Part shown: piece after piece, positions 32,247 through 40,332 of the stretch | Position numbering within the stretch: position 1 is the first letter of the stretch | How the letters are laid out: each line of letters opens with the position of its first letter | Assembly (NCBI GenBank): GCA_029194535.1 | Contig: JARFXR010000001.1 | Location: forward strand, 2,054,721-2,118,720 | Direction: 5' to 3' | Origin: Nitrospira sp. | Lineage (GTDB): Bacteria > Nitrospirota > Nitrospiria > Nitrospirales > Nitrospiraceae | Length of the DNA: 64,000 bases | Translations under genes and position numbers: made by a program | Notes under the pieces: model-generated | Seen by the model: the letters and a program-made list of their open reading frames with translations, nothing else | Told to the model about the DNA's origin: nothing | The model's database searches: none

Positions 32247-35111
32247 CTAGGCCACGAGAGCCACATTCAGGTCTTCTATTATCGTCTGAAGGCTATTCGG
32301 AAACAACCGATGGGCCTTTCCCAATCCACCCTCCTGTGCAAACGGGGCGTACTCGAAGTCGTCCGGTCCTATGCCGAGATTCGCCGCAACATGGTCGCGG
32401 ATCATATCGAGCCATCTCATTTGTTCGGCGTTAAAGGGCTCTGGATTCCCGCTTTCACGGGAATGACGGGTTGTTTGCGCCAGCCAGGCATTGAAGTTGG
32501 CGTTGACCCGTTCAGGGAAGGGCACCAGTTCATTGTCTTGATGGATGGCGAAGCGGACGAGGGACACGAGATCCGTCAGAATGCGTTTGCCGCTGGCCCC
32601 TTTGACCTTGGACTTCTCCAGCGCGGCATAGGCCTGCCAAAGCTGGGATTCGTTCCAGAGATACGGCGGCTTTTCGATGGCCTCGGCCAGTTCTTTGATG
32701 TGTTCAAAGGTCAGGCGCTTGCCTGCCTGCGTCACTCTCTGACGCGCAGGTATCGTGTAGAGAATCTGCAAGGCGGTGATTTCGTCCTTGTGCTTCTGGA
32801 TGAACGCTTCGAACGACTGCACGAGGGTGCGGGCGCGGGCCAGGGCATCGGCGCTGAAGCCTGCTTCGATCACGTGATCCTGACTCACGTGGTCGATGGT
32901 GAGTTCGTTCTTCTTCTTGATGTCGATGAGCAATTCGCGCAGCTTCGGGTCCTGAAAGGGCTTGGCGGCTTCTTGCAAGAGCGCGGCTGTGGCCTTTGCC
33001 ATCTGTTGCTCGGTCGGCTTGTCAGTGCCGAATTGTTGCCTGGCCCGCTCTTCCTGCCGGTCTGGATTGACCGCTTCGACCAATTTGCGGCTCAAGTCTT
33101 TGAGCGAGTGGCCGCCGCTGGTTTTCACGATGGCCTGATCGTCTGCCTTCGTGATGCGGTGCTCCATGCGGGCGAGTCGGCCGGCGATGCTGGTGAGCAC
33201 GTCTTCATCGGTGTTCCCCAAGGCCACGGCTTGGAGCAGCTTGTCGAAGGCGATGCCGGGCTTCTTTTCCATCGGCCTGGCGTCGGTCTTGTCCATCTCG
33301 CAAACGCCCACCGCATCCACAATGACGAAGTGGTCTTTACTCACGGCGTCGGGCGTGACGCTCTTGAGGTCGTCGGCCTTGATGACGCGGACGCCACGGC
33401 CTTTCATCTGCTCGAAGAAGCTGCGGGATTTGACGGCGCGCATGAAGAGGACGATTTCAACCGGCTTGATATCGGTGCCGGTGGCGATCATGTCCACGGT
33501 GACGGCGATGCGGGGCAATGGCGAGACGCGAAAGGCCTTGATGAGTTCCTTCGGGTCGGCGCCGGTGGTGCGATAGGTGATCTTCTGTGCGAAATCGTTC
33601 CCCTTGCCGAATTCCTCGCGCACGAGCTTCACGATATCCTCGGCGTGGGAGTCGTCCTTGGCGAAAATGAGGGTCTTGGGCACCCATTCACGGCCGGGAA
33701 AGATTTCGGTGAAGAGCTTCTCCTTGAACGTCCTGATGACGGTGCGGATCTGGTCCACGGCAACCACGTCGCGGTCGAGCTGGTCGGGATCGTAGGCGAA
33801 GTCGTCGTCGAGTTGTTCCCAGCGCGTGGCGCGGGTCTCGCGGTCGCGCTTTTCGAGATAGAAGCCGGAATCGACCGAGGAGCCGGCCTGGGTGATGGCG
33901 GTGCGGATGCGGTACACGTCATAGTTCACGTTCACGCCGTCGGCGACGGCCTGCTCGTGGTTGTATTCCATGACGAGGTTCTGGTTGAAGAAGCCGAAGG
34001 TCTGCTTGTTGGGCGTGGCGGTGAGGCCGATGAGAGAGGCGTCGAAGTATTCGAGCACCTGCGCCCAGAGGTTGTAGATGGACCGGTGGCATTCGTCGGT
34101 GACAATCACGTCGAAGGTTTCGATGGGGATGGCTGGGTTGTACTCAATGGGGTCCGGTTTCTTGAAGAGGCGTTCGAGACCCGAGACGGAGGCTTCCTCG
34201 TCTTCTGCTGCCAGCTCGCGCCCTTTGAGCATCGAGTAGAGCCGTTGGATCGTCCCGATGCAGACGCGGGCGGTCCGGTCGAGCTGATTGCTGGTGAGCC
34301 GCTGGACGATGAACTCTTCGGTGAACTTGTAGTTGTTGTAGGGTGAGACGTACTGCTGAAATTCTTTCAGGGTTTGGTCGCCCAGGTTGCCACGATCAAC
34401 CAGAAAGAGGACGCGCTTGACCCCGGCAAACTTGATGAGGCGGTAGATGAAGTTGATGGCGGTGAAGGTCTTGCCGCTGCCGGTGGCCATCTGAATCAGT
34501 GCGCGGGGACGATCCTGCGCGAGAGACCGTTCGAGGTTCCTGATGGCGGTGACCTGCGCGGGCCAGAGGCCTTCGGTTCTGAGCGGCGGCATTTGTCTGA
34601 GCAGACCGCGAAAGGTGGAGTGGAGACGGTACGGTTCACGCTTCAGCGCGGCAATGTGCTCGCGAGCTTCTCCAGGAGAATGGATCCCCGCCTTATCGAT
34701 CCATTCGGCTAGCGTCTCCGGTCTGTGAAAGGCGAAGGTCCGGCGGCTGCGGGGTTCCGGATCGAGGCCGTTCGTGAACCGCGTTTCGATCCCGGTGCTT
34801 TGATAGAGAAACGGAAGGGGGCGGATGTAGGCCGGTAAGATGACAGGCAATCCCTCGCTATATTTGGCTGCCTGTACTTCAACGCCTGTGAGGGTGACGC
34901 CCGTTTTCTTCGCCTCGATCACCCCCGCCGCTTTTCCATCGACATACAGCAGGTAATCCGCGAAGCCGTGCCCCTCGGCGAGGGGAAAGTTTCTGAGGGC
35001 GACTCCCCTGCCGGCGTGAAGGTTGGCACTCTTGTAGTCCTGTACCTTCCAGCCGGCTTTCTCTAGCAACTCATTGATATCGTCGCGGGCTTTGTCTTCC
35101 GGTGTCGTCAT
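32247..35111 (-). CDS. hsdR: Type I restriction enzyme subunit HsdR
   Basis: This 954-residue restriction subunit has an N-terminal nuclease domain (YLLYVDGKAAGVIEAKKTG, about 50-75), helicase motif I MATGSGKTFTAINFIY near 205, a DEAD-like VTDECHRS near 330, SF2 motif VI-type residues in MKGRGVRV, and a C-terminal coupling domain. It translocates and cuts DNA lacking HsdM methylation. Two repeat elements are inserted in frame near the C-terminus: RVTQAGK (from 32726-32750) and HSRESGNP (from 32445-32464). The frame is otherwise intact. Confidence 0.9.
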   Translation of the reverse strand: MTTPEDKARDDINELLEKAGWKVQDYKSANLHAGRGVALRNFPLAEGHGFADYLLYVDGKAAGVIEAKKTGVTLTGVEVQAAKYSEGLPVILPAYIRPLPFLYQSTGIETRFTNGLDPEPRSRRTFAFHRPETLAEWIDKAGIHSPGEAREHIAALKREPYRLHSTFRGLLRQMPPLRTEGLWPAQVTAIRNLERSLAQDRPRALIQMATGSGKTFTAINFIYRLIKFAGVKRVLFLVDRGNLGDQTLKEFQQYVSPYNNYKFTEEFIVQRLTSNQLDRTARVCIGTIQRLYSMLKGRELAAEDEEASVSGLERLFKKPDPIEYNPAIPIETFDVIVTDECHRSIYNLWAQVLEYFDASLIGLTATPNKQTFGFFNQNLVMEYNHEQAVADGVNVNYDVYRIRTAITQAGSSVDSGFYLEKRDRETRATRWEQLDDDFAYDPDQLDRDVVAVDQIRTVIRTFKEKLFTEIFPGREWVPKTLIFAKDDSHAEDIVKLVREEFGKGNDFAQKITYRTTGADPKELIKAFRVSPLPRIAVTVDMIATGTDIKPVEIVLFMRAVKSRSFFEQMKGRGVRVIKADDLKSVTPDAVSKDHFVIVDAVGVCEMDKTDARPMEKKPGIAFDKLLQAVALGNTDEDVLTSIAGRLARMEHRITKADDQAIVKTSGGHSLKDLSRKLVEAVNPDRQEERARQQFGTDKPTEQQMAKATAALLQEAAKPFQDPKLRELLIDIKKKNELTIDHVSQDHVIEAGFSADALARARTLVQSFEAFIQKHKDEITALQILYTIPARQRVTQAGKRLTFEHIKELAEAIEKPPYLWNESQLWQAYAALEKSKVKGASGKRILTDLVSLVRFAIHQDNELVPFPERVNANFNAWLAQTTRHSRESGNPEPFNAEQMRWLDMIRDHVAANLGIGPDDFEYAPFAQEGGLGKAHRLFPNSLQTIIEDLNVALVA
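32445..32464. repeat. In-frame ATTCCCG hairpin repeat in hsdR
   Basis: ATTCCCG and CGGGAAT arms flank 6 nt. Read on the minus strand, the surrounding element encodes RHSRESGNPEP, the usual translation of this dispersed repeat, and stays in frame with HsdR. Confidence 0.65.
32726..32750. repeat. In-frame palindromic element in hsdR
   Basis: CCTGCGTCA, a 5-nt loop, then TGACGCGCAGG form a stem with a two-base GC bulge, exactly as in the hsdM element at 23496. It encodes the extra RVTQAGK before KRLTFEHIKEL. Confidence 0.65.
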
Positions 35112-35363
35112 GCCCTGCTGCCTAGTCCGAAACTATGAATCGACGGCTGGCAATTAGCGGAGAGCCTTACCCTGTTCTGCTTCAGAATGCAATCATTCTG
35201 CCGTGGGTTGGTCCCAAAGGGCGAGACTGTTCCGAGGGGTTACACGTATTTTTCAAGGATTTTCAGTACAGCAACACTGTTAAGGCCCACATGACTCAAT
35301 AGCGGGTTGAGTGCACGCGCTCGACCGGTTGGCTTCGGCCCGCCCAAGGTGCCTGGGGTAGAC

Positions 35364-35927
35364 TTATTTTCCTAGCTGCTCCAGTTGCTGAACCGCTGTT
35401 TCCAGCTCCTTCACCAGCGAGGCTGGCCCGCCCTGCAGGGCCTTCGCGCAGCCGCGGAAGTACCAGACCTGGTCCTCATACCCTGCGTTGAATCGGCTCC
35501 ACAGCGCCGGTCCAAGCATCCGATAGTCGGTTAGGATCGCTCGGAGATTGTCGAGCTTGTCTGCGGCTGCGACCAGCTTCACGGACGGAGAGGCAGCGGC
35601 GAGATGCGGGAGATACTTCTCCTTGCGTGCCCGCCAGGGTGGCTTCGGCGTCACGTCCGTATCGGTGCAGGCCTCGACGATGTCGGCCACCGCCTTGCCG
35701 AACTGGGCCGCCAGCAAGGCCGGATTTGCGCCTTGGTCCTCGATGGAGTCGTGAAGCAAGGCCGCGATCGCTTCGTCCTCATTCCCGCCGTGGGTGATGA
35801 CCAGGCTGGATACACTGAGCAGGTGGGCAATGTACGGAATCTCAGTGCCTTTGCGCAGCTGTGTGACGTGCAGGTGTGTGGCGAAGATCAGGGCTTCTTC
35901 GAACCGCGACGTCAACAGTGGTTTCAT
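35364..35927 (-). CDS. HD-domain phosphohydrolase (SpoT/Mesh1-like)
   Basis: This 187-residue protein is a single HD domain with IPYIAHLLSVSSLV and LLHDSIED, the metal-binding histidine and HD residues of the (p)ppGpp hydrolase family. No synthetase, TGS or ACT domain is attached, so it is a small alarmone hydrolase candidate. AAAGGAGG lies 5 nt before the ATG at 35927, so an in-frame extension through a tandem repeat upstream is not coding. Confidence 0.8.
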   Translation of the reverse strand: MKPLLTSRFEEALIFATHLHVTQLRKGTEIPYIAHLLSVSSLVITHGGNEDEAIAALLHDSIEDQGANPALLAAQFGKAVADIVEACTDTDVTPKPPWRARKEKYLPHLAAASPSVKLVAAADKLDNLRAILTDYRMLGPALWSRFNAGYEDQVWYFRGCAKALQGGPASLVKELETAVQQLEQLGK

Positions 35928-35961
35928 CGATCCTCCTTTCGGGTACGGCGGCATTTTACCC

Positions 35962-36030
35962 TTCGACAGGCTCACGGCAGGCCGGTTCGACAGGCTCACG
36001 GCAGGCCGGTTCGACAGGCTCACGGCAGGC
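35962..36030. repeat. Three tandem copies of a 24-bp repeat
   Basis: The unit starts TTCGACAGGCTCACGGCAGG and is repeated at 35962, 35986 and 36010 (the last copy short by 3 bp). It lies directly upstream of the HD gene and is a tandem expansion of a common dispersed repeat. Confidence 0.8.
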
Positions 36031-36070
36031 ATCATAAGGCAAGACTGTGACAAGGAAGGTCACTCCAGGG

Positions 36071-36213
36071 AGAGTGCTGGGTGGTGAGTGACGAGTTTCG
36101 GGTTATGAGTTTTGAGTTTCGGGTTAAAGGGGGGACTGGATAGGGATAAATGCAAAGGTTCGGGAAACGGGACAGGCACCCGCCTTCGCCAGGCTACGGC
36201 GGGAGCCAGTCCC
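36071..36213. repeat. Composite repeat (copy 1)
   Basis: GAGTTTCGGGTT units lead into a conserved stretch and then the hairpin element GGGACAGGCACC...GGAGCCAGTCCC (36169-36213). The same order occurs at 37024-37149 and 43197-43340. Confidence 0.65.
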
Positions 36214-36324
36214 TTTCCTCTGAATGGATGTATATCTGGCATTGAATCAAGCGCTGGAATGTCATGATCGTTGACTTCGGCTCTATAACGTTCTAGATTT
36301 TCGCCGCACTGTCGAGGATCGGTG

Positions 36325-36891
36325 ATGGATCAGGAATCCCTGATACAAATTCAAGGACTCATCGGTGCGGCGACCGAATTGCTTCGTGCCGACATTGCCG
36401 AAGCCAGGCGCGACACAGGTGTCCTCAGAGAAGATCTCCAACAGGTCACCGAAACACTTCGGGTTGATATCGCTGAAGCGAGACGCCACACGGGTGTCCT
36501 CACCGAAGGGCTGAGGGAAGAGCTCAGAGAAGAACTTCAACAGGCCGCCGAATCGCTCAGGACTGATATCGCGGAGGCGAGACATCATGCGGGCGTTCTT
36601 ACCGAGGGGCTGAGGGAAGAGCTCGGAGAAGAACTTCAACAGGTCACCGAAGCACTTCGGATTGATATCGCTGAGGCAAGACGCCACACGGGTGTCCTCA
36701 CCGAAGACCTCAGGCAAGAGCTTCAGCTTGTCGCCGAAGGGTTTCAGATGCATCTGAGCGGACGTCATGCCGAAGAACGGGCCTATTTAGACGAGCAATT
36801 CAGAGAGACGCGCGCTCTCCTCCAGCTTTCTTATAGTCAAACACAAGAACGGCTCGAACGTCTCGAACAACGCGTTCGGACCCTCGAGTAG
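36325..36891 (+). CDS. Coiled-coil protein with internal tandem repeats
   Basis: This 188-residue all-helical protein is built from about four imperfect repeats of LRxDIAEARRHTGVLTEGLR and EELQQVTE. It is followed by a further helix (RAYLDEQFRETRALL onward). No signal peptide or catalytic motif is seen. It resembles small chaperone-like or phage-tail-type coiled coils, but no family can be assigned. GTG at 36322 is an alternative start. Confidence 0.65.
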   Translation: MDQESLIQIQGLIGAATELLRADIAEARRDTGVLREDLQQVTETLRVDIAEARRHTGVLTEGLREELREELQQAAESLRTDIAEARHHAGVLTEGLREELGEELQQVTEALRIDIAEARRHTGVLTEDLRQELQLVAEGFQMHLSGRHAEERAYLDEQFRETRALLQLSYSQTQERLERLEQRVRTLE

Positions 36892-37023
36892 CACCTCAGC
36901 CTTTTCTCCACTTGTCGGCCCTCCCACTCACCCGCACATCTTGCCTGCCTTCGATCATCATCTCCTTCGTCTGGAAGTTCCGTCGAGCGGTAGTAAGAGC
37001 GTGCTGGGATTGCAGCGACCTCT

Positions 37024-37149
37024 GTGCTGAGTTTCGGGTTACGGATTGCGAGTTTCGGGTTAAAGGAGGGACTGGATAGGGAAAAATGCAAAGGTTCGGG
37101 AAACGGGACAGGCACCCGCCTTCGCCAGGCTATGACGGGAGCCAGTCCC
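37024..37149. repeat. Composite repeat (copy 2)
   Basis: This is nearly the same sequence as 36071-36213, ending in the hairpin element at 37105-37149. It lies in the 540-bp interval before aceE, which otherwise holds only the hairpin at 37262. Confidence 0.65.
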
Positions 37150-37261
37150 GCCCGACCACTCCTTCCTCCGAAGAGCTGCCTTCCCGATTCGTGAACATGA
37201 CCGGAGGGGCGAGGTATCCGCCGAGCTGAGCCGGGAAGGAAAGCTGGAACTGACCGAAGAA

Positions 37262-37283
37262 TCACGGTTGAGTACAACCGTGA
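37262..37283. promoter_or_regulatory. 9-bp hairpin/dyad upstream of aceE
   Basis: TCACGGTTG-AGTA-CAACCGTGA is a perfect inverted repeat 153 bp before aceE. It could be an operator or an RNA hairpin. It does not match the E. coli PdhR site. Confidence 0.35.
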
Positions 37284-37435
37284 CTGAGAGAATTCCAGGA
37301 GGATTTCCGCCCGGCGAAGTCGATGCGGATCCCTACGGGAGGTCGGTGAGCGAAACGCGAGGGGACCCCGTCATTTATTTTTGCGCTCCGCCTGCCATCT
37401 CTGTAAGATGATACTGAACCTCTCGAGGCCACCGC

Positions 37436-40123
37436 ATGAGCGACGACGAGCGCACACGTCCGCCGCAGACTGATACCGATCCGGAGGAAACCCGCGAGTG
37501 GCTGGATTCTCTGGAGTATGTGCTGAAGCAGCACGGCCCGGCGCGTGCGACCTACCTCTTCGAGCGGCTCCGCGACCGCCTCGGTGCCGCCGGCGCACGC
37601 GTCTCCGCGCCGCTCAATACGCCCTACATCAATACGATCCCGGCCGCCGACGAACCTCCCTACCCCGGTAATCTGGAGATCGAACGGCGGATCCGCAGTT
37701 TCATTCGCTGGAACGCCATGGCCATGGTGATCAAGGCGAACAAGCAGCACTCGGGGATCGGCGGGCATATCTCGACGTTTGCCTCGACGGCCACATTGTA
37801 CGAAGTGGCCTACAACCACTTTCTGCAGGGGAAGGACGCGCCGGGCGGAGGCGACCAGGTCTATTTCCAGGGGCATGCCGCGCCGGGCAATTACGCCCGC
37901 GCGTTTGTTGAGGGCCGCCTCCAGGAAGAGGCGCTGCATCGCTTCCGTCGCGAGCTGAGCGGCGGCGAACGAGGCCTGTCGTCCTATCCTCATCCGTGGC
38001 TCCTGCCCGATTATTGGGAGTTCCCCACGGTCTCGATGGGACTCGGGCCCATCATGTCGATCTATCAGGCGCGCTTCAACCGCTACCTTCAAGACAGGGG
38101 GCTGAAGGACACGAGCCGACAGCGCGTGTGGGCCTTCGTCGGCGACGGCGAAACCGATGAGCCGGAAAGTCTCGGTGCGCTGACTCTGGCCTCCCGGGAA
38201 CACCTGGACAATCTGACCTGGGTCGTGAACTGCAATCTCCAGCGCCTCGACGGACCGGTGCGCGGCAACGGGAAAATCATTCAAGAGCTCGAAGCGAGCT
38301 TCCGCGGCGCCGGCTGGAATGTCATCAAGGTGATCTGGGGCCGCCACTGGGATCCGTTGCTGGCGCAAGACGACGAAGGCCTGCTGGTGAAGCGCATGGG
38401 TGAGGTCGTCGACGGTTGGTACCAGAAGTACACGGTCGAAGGGGGTGCGTTTGCGAGGACCCACTTCTTCGGCGCCGATCCGCGCCTGCTCAAAATGGTG
38501 GAGACCTATTCGGACGAGCAGATTCACAAGATGCTGCGCGGGGGGCACGATCCGCAGAAAGTCTACGCCGCCTACAAAGCCGCCGTCGAGCACAAGGGCC
38601 GACCGACCGTGATTCTGGCCAAGACGATCAAAGGCTACGGGCTGGGGGAAGCCGGCGAGGGGCGGAACGTCACCCATCAGCAGAAAAAGATGAACGAGCA
38701 GGAGCTGCGCGAGTTCCGCACGCGGTTCAGCGTCCCGGTGTCGGACGAGCAATTGGAGGGCACGCCCTTTTTCAAGCCGCCGGCCGGCAGCCCGGAGACG
38801 GCCTATCTCGTTGAGCGACGCAAGGCCATGGGTGGGCCGCTTCCCGAACGGCGCGTCACGGTCGAAGCCCTGCAGACTCCGGCACTCGACCAGTTCAAGG
38901 AGTTCATCGAGGGATCCGGCGACCGGGCGGTCTCGACGACGATGGGATTCGCCCGCATGTTGGCTCGACTCCTCGGCCTCAAAGACTTCGGAAAGCATCT
39001 GGTGCCGATCATTCCCGATGAAGCGCGCACGTTCGGCCTCGAAGCGCTCTTTCGGCAATACGGCATCTACTCGCACGTCGGTCAGCTCTACGATCCGGTC
39101 GATAAGAGTTCGTTGCTCTATTATTTCGAGGCGAAGAACGGGCAGATTCTGGAGGAGGGCATCACCGAAGCCGGCGGAATGTCCTCCTATATCGCCGCGG
39201 GCACCGCCTACGCGACCCATGCAGTCAACACGATCCCATTTTACATTTTCTACTCGATGTTCGGGCTTCAACGGGTCGGCGATCTGATCTGGGCGGCCTC
39301 CGACATGCGGACGCGCGGCTTCTTGCTGGGCGCCACGGCAGGACGCACGACGCTGGAAGGCGAAGGGCTGCAGCACCAGGACGGGCAGAGCCAACTGCTG
39401 GCGAGCGCGTATCCCACGATCGCGGCCTACGATCCGGCCTTCATGTTCGAGCTGGCGGTCATTCTGCAGGACGGCATGGCGCGCATGTACCGGCATCAGG
39501 AAGAGCTGTTCTACTACATCACGCTCTACAACGAGCCGTATCCGATGCCGCCGATGCCGCCCCAAGCGGAAGAAGGGATCCGCGAAGGGATGTACTGCTT
39601 CCGGCCGGCGCCGGACCGCGGCAAGCACCGGGCGCATCTTCTCGCGAGCGGCCCGCTGGTGAACGAAGCGTTGCGGGCGCAGGATCTGCTGTTGCAACGC
39701 TACGGTGTGGCGGCGGATGTGTGGAGCGTGACGAGTTACAAGACGCTGCGCGTCAGGACGCTTGAGGCCGAGCGCTGGAATATGTGGCATCCGGGGGAGC
39801 CGCCGCGCGTCAGTTATCTTCAAAGGACGACGCAGAGACTCGACGGCCCCTGCGTCGCCGTCAGCGACTATGTCCGGCTGGTCAGCCAGCAGATCGCGCC
39901 GTGGATCACCGGCGGCCTGCTTGCGCTGGGTACCGATGGATTCGGGCGGAGCGACACGCGACAGGCGCTGCGCCGGTTCTTCGAGATCGACGCCGAACAT
40001 CTCGTGGTTGCGACGTTGTACGCGCTGCAACGGCAGGACGGGAAGATCAAGGCTGAAACCGTCCGGCAGGCCGCGCAGGATCTCGGACTGCGGGCCGACG
40101 AGCAGGCGCCATGGCAGCGCTGA
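37436..40123 (+). CDS. aceE: Pyruvate dehydrogenase E1, homodimeric type
   Basis: This 895-residue thiamine-diphosphate enzyme decarboxylates pyruvate and passes the acetyl group to the E2 lipoyl domain. The ThDP/Mg motif GDGETDEPES lies near 235 with the matching NCNLQRLDGPVRGN. ARATYLFERL and SGIGGHISTFAS are typical of the AceE class. Length matches E. coli AceE. The ribosome binding site is weak. aceF and lpd follow on the same strand with 209- and 48-bp gaps, forming the whole complex. Confidence 0.95.
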   Translation: MSDDERTRPPQTDTDPEETREWLDSLEYVLKQHGPARATYLFERLRDRLGAAGARVSAPLNTPYINTIPAADEPPYPGNLEIERRIRSFIRWNAMAMVIKANKQHSGIGGHISTFASTATLYEVAYNHFLQGKDAPGGGDQVYFQGHAAPGNYARAFVEGRLQEEALHRFRRELSGGERGLSSYPHPWLLPDYWEFPTVSMGLGPIMSIYQARFNRYLQDRGLKDTSRQRVWAFVGDGETDEPESLGALTLASREHLDNLTWVVNCNLQRLDGPVRGNGKIIQELEASFRGAGWNVIKVIWGRHWDPLLAQDDEGLLVKRMGEVVDGWYQKYTVEGGAFARTHFFGADPRLLKMVETYSDEQIHKMLRGGHDPQKVYAAYKAAVEHKGRPTVILAKTIKGYGLGEAGEGRNVTHQQKKMNEQELREFRTRFSVPVSDEQLEGTPFFKPPAGSPETAYLVERRKAMGGPLPERRVTVEALQTPALDQFKEFIEGSGDRAVSTTMGFARMLARLLGLKDFGKHLVPIIPDEARTFGLEALFRQYGIYSHVGQLYDPVDKSSLLYYFEAKNGQILEEGITEAGGMSSYIAAGTAYATHAVNTIPFYIFYSMFGLQRVGDLIWAASDMRTRGFLLGATAGRTTLEGEGLQHQDGQSQLLASAYPTIAAYDPAFMFELAVILQDGMARMYRHQEELFYYITLYNEPYPMPPMPPQAEEGIREGMYCFRPAPDRGKHRAHLLASGPLVNEALRAQDLLLQRYGVAADVWSVTSYKTLRVRTLEAERWNMWHPGEPPRVSYLQRTTQRLDGPCVAVSDYVRLVSQQIAPWITGGLLALGTDGFGRSDTRQALRRFFEIDAEHLVVATLYALQRQDGKIKAETVRQAAQDLGLRADEQAPWQR

Positions 40124-40332
40124 GAGATAAGCGCTGAGTCCTGAGAGGAACGTGCTGAGTGCTGAGGTCCGCGACACGAAGAATAGGGCGCGTCACGCTG
40201 GTGAATGCCCGCGAGATGCTGAGCGGGCCGTGTTCCGTGAGCGCCCATCGTTCGGAGAATGCGGGAATGGCGGAAAAAGATCCCATCCCATCCATGAATG
40301 AAATTTGAGATAGGGTCTAGGCGAAGAGAACC

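Noticed and set aside
31833-34346. 837-codon plus-strand frame
   Set aside because: It lies opposite hsdR, which has helicase motifs; the plus frame has no domain and reflects base composition.
35962-36030. Possible CRISPR array
   Set aside because: The repeats are directly adjacent without spacers, so this is a simple tandem repeat.
37379-37409. Promoter for aceE (TTGCGC-17-TAAGAT)
   Set aside because: Both hexamers are weak; spacing alone is not enough to call it.
37262-40177. 971-codon minus-strand frame
   Set aside because: Antisense shadow of aceE, which has full thiamine-enzyme motifs.
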